Source: an uncultured beta proteobacterium
GTDB lineage: Bacteria > Pseudomonadota > Gammaproteobacteria > Burkholderiales > Burkholderiaceae_C
DNA: 46,264 nucleotides
Direction of reading: 5' to 3'
Assembly: GCA_903909815.1 (NCBI GenBank)
Contig: CAIVXG010000120.1
Span: 1 to 46,264 of the forward strand
In this document: positions 43,829 through 46,264 of the stretch, in pieces
Layout: every line of letters starts with the position of its first letter
Position numbering within the stretch: the stretch's first letter is position 1
The notes under the pieces: generated by a model
Databases searched by the model: none
Told to the model about the DNA's origin: nothing
What the model saw: the letters and a program-made list of their open reading frames with translations, nothing else
Translations under genes and position numbers: made by a program

Positions 43829-45323
43829 AAAACCTCGGCAGATCCGGGTGCGACAACTTTCCGCCCCGCACCAGCATCTTGCCGTACTCGGCACAACGCT
43901 GCAGCGTTGGAATCACTTTGCCGGGGTTGAGCAACCCCTTGCCGTCGAAGGCGCGCTTGACGCCGAACATTTGCTCGTTCTCGGCGGCGCTGAACTGCAC
44001 ACACATGGAGTTGAGCTTTTCCACGCCCACCCCGTGCTCGCCGGTGATGGTGCCGCCCATGGCGACGCTGGTCTCCAGGATGTCGGCACCGAACAGTTCG
44101 GCCCGGTGCAGTTCGTCCGCAATATTGGCGTCGAACATGATGAGTGGATGCAGATTTCCGTCACCCGCATGGAACACGTTGGCGCAACGCAGGCCGTATT
44201 TTATTTCCATGTCCTGGATCGCCAGCAGGATGTCGGCCAGGCGCTTGCGCGGGATGGTCGAGTCCATGCACATGTAGTCTGGGCTGATGCGCCCAGACGC
44301 CGGGAAAGCGTTTTTGCGTCCGCTCCAGAATTTCAGGCGTTCGGCCTCATCGCGACTGACCGCAATTGCGGTGGCGCCATGGCTTTGCAGTACCGCGCTC
44401 ATGCGGCCGATTTCCTCTTCCACTTCTTCGGGCGTGCCGTCGCTTTCACACAGCAGAATGGCGGCTGCGCTCAAATCGTAGCCGGCGTGCACATAGTCTT
44501 CCACCGCGGCCGTCATGGGCTTGTCCATCATCTCCAGTCCGGCCGGGATGATGCCGGCGGCAATCACCGCGGCCACCGCGTCGCCGGCCTTGCGGATGTC
44601 ATCGAAGCTGGCCATGATGCAGCGCGCCAGTAGCGCAGTGGGTGTTAGCTTGACGGTGACCTCAGTCACGACCGCCAGCATGCCTTCGCTGCCAATCATG
44701 ACCGACATCAGGTCGTAACCCGGCGCGTCCAGTGCGTCGCCACCGAAGGTGACGGCTTCGCCCTCCATGGTGAAGCCCTGAACTTTGAGCACGTTGTGCA
44801 GCGTCAATCCGTATTTGAGGCAGTGCACGCCGCCGGAATTTTCGGCCACATTGCCGCCGATGGTGCACGCGATCTGGCTCGAAGGATCGGGTGCGTAATA
44901 CAGGCCCAGCGGCGCGGCCGCTTCGCTGATGGAGAGGTTGCGCACGCCGCATTGCACGACCGCAGTGCGGCTCGTCGCGTCTACCCGCAAGATCTTGTTG
45001 AACTTGGCCAAGCTCATTGTTACGCCCAGCGCGTGCGGCATGGCGCCGCCGCTCAGGCCCGTGCCCGCGCCGCGTGCCACCACCGGCGCGTCCAGAGCGT
45101 GGCAGGTCTTGAGTACGGCCTGGATCTGGGCATAGGTTTCGGGCAATGCCACCACCAGTGGACGCTGCCGATATGCCGTGAGTCCGTCGCACTCGTAGGG
45201 CGTGGTGTCTTCGCTTTGCCACAGCAGCGCGTGCACAGGCAAGACCGCCTGCAAGGCGGCTACCACCTCGCTCTGGCGCAAGTGCCTTTGACTCTTGTCG
45301 ATGGGGTGTGGTGGGTTGCTCAT
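43827..45323 (-). CDS. FAD-binding oxidoreductase, GlcD / D-lactate dehydrogenase type
   Basis: The ATG at 45323 has GAGGAT 6 nt upstream and gives 498 residues. FAD_binding_4 domain: RPLVVALPETYAQIQAVLKTC, VVARGAGTGLSGGAMP, PDPSSQIACTIGGNVAENSGGVHCLKYG, MIGSEGMLAVVTEVTVKL. FAD_oxidase_C domain: VFHAGDGNLHP, ETSVAMGGTITGEHGVGVEK and the terminal LLNPGKVIP. It oxidises a 2-hydroxy acid such as glycolate or D-lactate. The glcE and glcF partners are absent from the window, which slightly favours a stand-alone D-lactate dehydrogenase-like role. Confidence 0.93.
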   Translation of the reverse strand: MSNPPHPIDKSQRHLRQSEVVAALQAVLPVHALLWQSEDTTPYECDGLTAYRQRPLVVALPETYAQIQAVLKTCHALDAPVVARGAGTGLSGGAMPHALGVTMSLAKFNKILRVDATSRTAVVQCGVRNLSISEAAAPLGLYYAPDPSSQIACTIGGNVAENSGGVHCLKYGLTLHNVLKVQGFTMEGEAVTFGGDALDAPGYDLMSVMIGSEGMLAVVTEVTVKLTPTALLARCIMASFDDIRKAGDAVAAVIAAGIIPAGLEMMDKPMTAAVEDYVHAGYDLSAAAILLCESDGTPEEVEEEIGRMSAVLQSHGATAIAVSRDEAERLKFWSGRKNAFPASGRISPDYMCMDSTIPRKRLADILLAIQDMEIKYGLRCANVFHAGDGNLHPLIMFDANIADELHRAELFGADILETSVAMGGTITGEHGVGVEKLNSMCVQFSAAENEQMFGVKRAFDGKGLLNPGKVIPTLQRCAEYGKMLVRGGKLSHPDLPRF

Positions 45324-45504
45324 GGCGTAATCCTCAGGCTTTGCTGGCGCCCACTGTAAGGCAATCCGCTGCCTGCCGGCTTGGATTAGCTTGCAGTGGC
45401 TTGTGAAAAGGCCGGGACGCAAGGCCAGCGCCACGCGTCAGCATTCCAAGAATGAAGGCTGTTTTTGCAGAAATAAGCCGGTTTCGTGCCGCATAACCCC
45501 GCCT

Positions 45505-45529
45505 AGTGTCCACGTCAGACACCTACACT
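45505..45529. promoter_or_regulatory. Nested inverted repeats upstream of the efflux lipoprotein gene
   Basis: AGTGT (45505-45509) and ACACT (45525-45529) flank a second inner pair GTGTC (45506-45510) and GACAC (45518-45522). The divergent region is the place for a regulator site, but the arms are short and no regulator gene is seen. A candidate only. Confidence 0.25.
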
Positions 45530-45574
45530 GGCGCGGAACAGCAAGCTTTTCAAGCTGGAAGCCGCCTATTCAAA

Positions 45575-46123
45575 ATGTTCAGAAAATCCATTCTCTTCGC
45601 CGCCGTGATGCTCTCGGCGTGTTCTCAGACGACCGAATTTCTACGGCCAGCCACACCTGTGCCCGAAATTTGGCCTGGTGTTAGATCGGGGGATGGTCTC
45701 GGTAGTGCCGTCGTTGCCAAGACAGACTGGCATGATTTCTTTACCGATCCACAACTTCGGTTGCTGATTGCAGCGGCCCTGAAAAACAACCGGGACTTGC
45801 GCATCGCCGCGGCGCGGGTTGAGGAGGCCCGTGCCCAATATGGCATCGCGCGAGCCGATCTGCGTCCAACCGTGAATCTTCTGAGTTCCCTGGACACGAC
45901 CCATTCGCCCGCCGATGTGGTGACCGGGGGCGCGCCGCTAACCAGCCAGCGCGCGGACCTTTCCCTGTCATCCGTATCCTTTGAGATCGATTTTTGGGGG
46001 CGACTCGCGGGACTCTCAGAGGCCGCAAGGCAGAGCTTCTTGGCAACCGAGGAGTCCCGACGTTCCGTATACCTGTCCTTGGTGGCTGATGTTGCGAGCG
46101 CTTACTTCGCTGTCTTGCAGACG
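45575..46123 (+). pseudogene. NodT-type RND efflux outer-membrane lipoprotein, interrupted by an IS21-family insertion
   Basis: The frame starts MFRKSILFAAVMLSACSQTT with a lipobox LSAC (Cys16), then the OEP/NodT family sequence: TDWHDFFTDPQLRLLIAAALKNNRDLRIAAARVEEARAQYGIARADLRP and SFEIDFWGRLAGLSEAARQSFLATEESRRSVYLSLVADVASAYFAVLQT. Native homology stops after ~183 codons (of ~450-500), exactly where the IS end begins at 46124. The frame then stays open by chance into the IS. The outer-membrane channel of a tripartite efflux pump is thus probably inactivated unless the remainder and a compensating copy exist. Confidence 0.85.
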
Positions 46124-46264
46124 TGTGAACGGCGGAGTAAAAGGGAGCCAGTTGGCGGCGGCGTAACCGGGTACCGGTCCCAAGCCTATCCTGCGATCCA
46201 AGATTGGATCTGGGAAGGCAGAGAGGATGTACACAGACGTGGACCTATACGCCAAAGTCAGGCG
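46124..46264 (+). mobile_element. IS21-family insertion sequence, left end
   Basis: The sequence from TGTGAACGGCGGAG onward is not efflux-protein-like. It has two imperfect direct repeats, GGCGGAGTAAAAGGGAGCC (46131-46149) and GGCGGCGTAACCGGGTACC (46157-46175), 14 of 19 positions identical, the kind of repeated terminal sequence IS21 elements carry. They are followed by an ATG and an istA-like N-terminus. Only the first 141 bp of the element are in the window; the target duplication cannot be seen. Confidence 0.75.
46227..46264 (+). CDS. istA: IS21-family transposase IstA, N-terminal fragment cut by the window edge
   Basis: The ATG at 46227 opens MYTDVDLYAKVR, the typical beginning of one IS21 IstA group (M-Y/F-T-D-V-D/E-L-Y-A-x-V/I-R-R). 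GAGAGG lies immediately upstream. The full protein (~500 aa, with HTH and DDE domains) and istB would be to the right. Only 12 complete codons are visible, so the call leans on the terminal repeats beside it. Confidence 0.65.
   Translation, partial: MYTDVDLYAKVR

Overview
The window looks like chromosome of a betaproteobacterium, probably Burkholderiales and near the Comamonadaceae. It is GC-rich except for the first ~4.6 kb. It carries a phasin (polyhydroxyalkanoate storage), the ftsY/rsmD/coaD neighbourhood, an O2-independent ubiquinone module (ubiU-ubiV-ubiT) joined to ubiX-ubiD, and family-level matches typical of that order. The genus call is inference from gene content; no rRNA is present.

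Layout. (1) 1-4.68 kb: an AT-richer integrative element. It has a P4-type tyrosine integrase, an unknown protein with a C-terminal HTH-like segment, and an Inovirus-Gp2/YagK-YfjJ-like replication protein preceded by a dense field of perfect inverted repeats (1.60-2.09 kb). A tRNA-3'-end-like sequence plus a terminator at 4.67-4.76 kb may be the attachment site. (2) 5.1-9 kb: a divergent CZB zinc-sensor protein, a small membrane protein, an NlpC/P60 lipoprotein, a phasin with a PhaR-like operator, and an aldo/keto reductase. (3) 9.1-13.3 kb: an HflK/HflC-like SPFH pair linked by a 21-codon ORF, then a TerC/YjbE protein with an extra C-terminal domain, facing uppP. (4) 13.4-15.2 kb: an MNIO (DUF692)-DUF2063 pair behind an ECF-like promoter, with no precursor peptide next to it. 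(5) 15.3-23.4 kb: a LysR regulator with an orphan solute-binding protein, pyrC, DUF3025, htpX, alr, a DedA protein, a DMT transporter and a glutathione peroxidase. (6) 23.5-28.2 kb: ubiU-ubiV-ubiT-ubiX-ubiD. (7) 28.2-35.5 kb: a hypothetical, a SelD-linked-type FAD oxidoreductase, a diguanylate cyclase, ftsY, rsmD, coaD, rhlE and a histidine phosphatase. (8) 35.5-45.3 kb: an asparaginase / peptide-binding protein / amidase operon divergent from a class V aminotransferase / TldD / TldE operon, followed by a convergent GlcD-type flavoprotein. (9) 45.5 kb to the end: a NodT-type efflux outer-membrane lipoprotein gene cut by an IS21-family element whose istA start lies at the window edge.

Two repeat classes punctuate the intergenic spaces: a REP-like palindrome (three tandem units at 17.2 kb, single copies at 35.5, 35.75 and 43.8 kb) and a TCATTGCGAG-type palindromic element at 35.6 kb. 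The most interesting candidates for undescribed biology are the precursor-less MNIO pair, the TldD/TldE-aminotransferase-asparaginase-amidase locus, the TerC fusion behind HflKC, and the hairpin field upstream of the Gp2-like replication gene.
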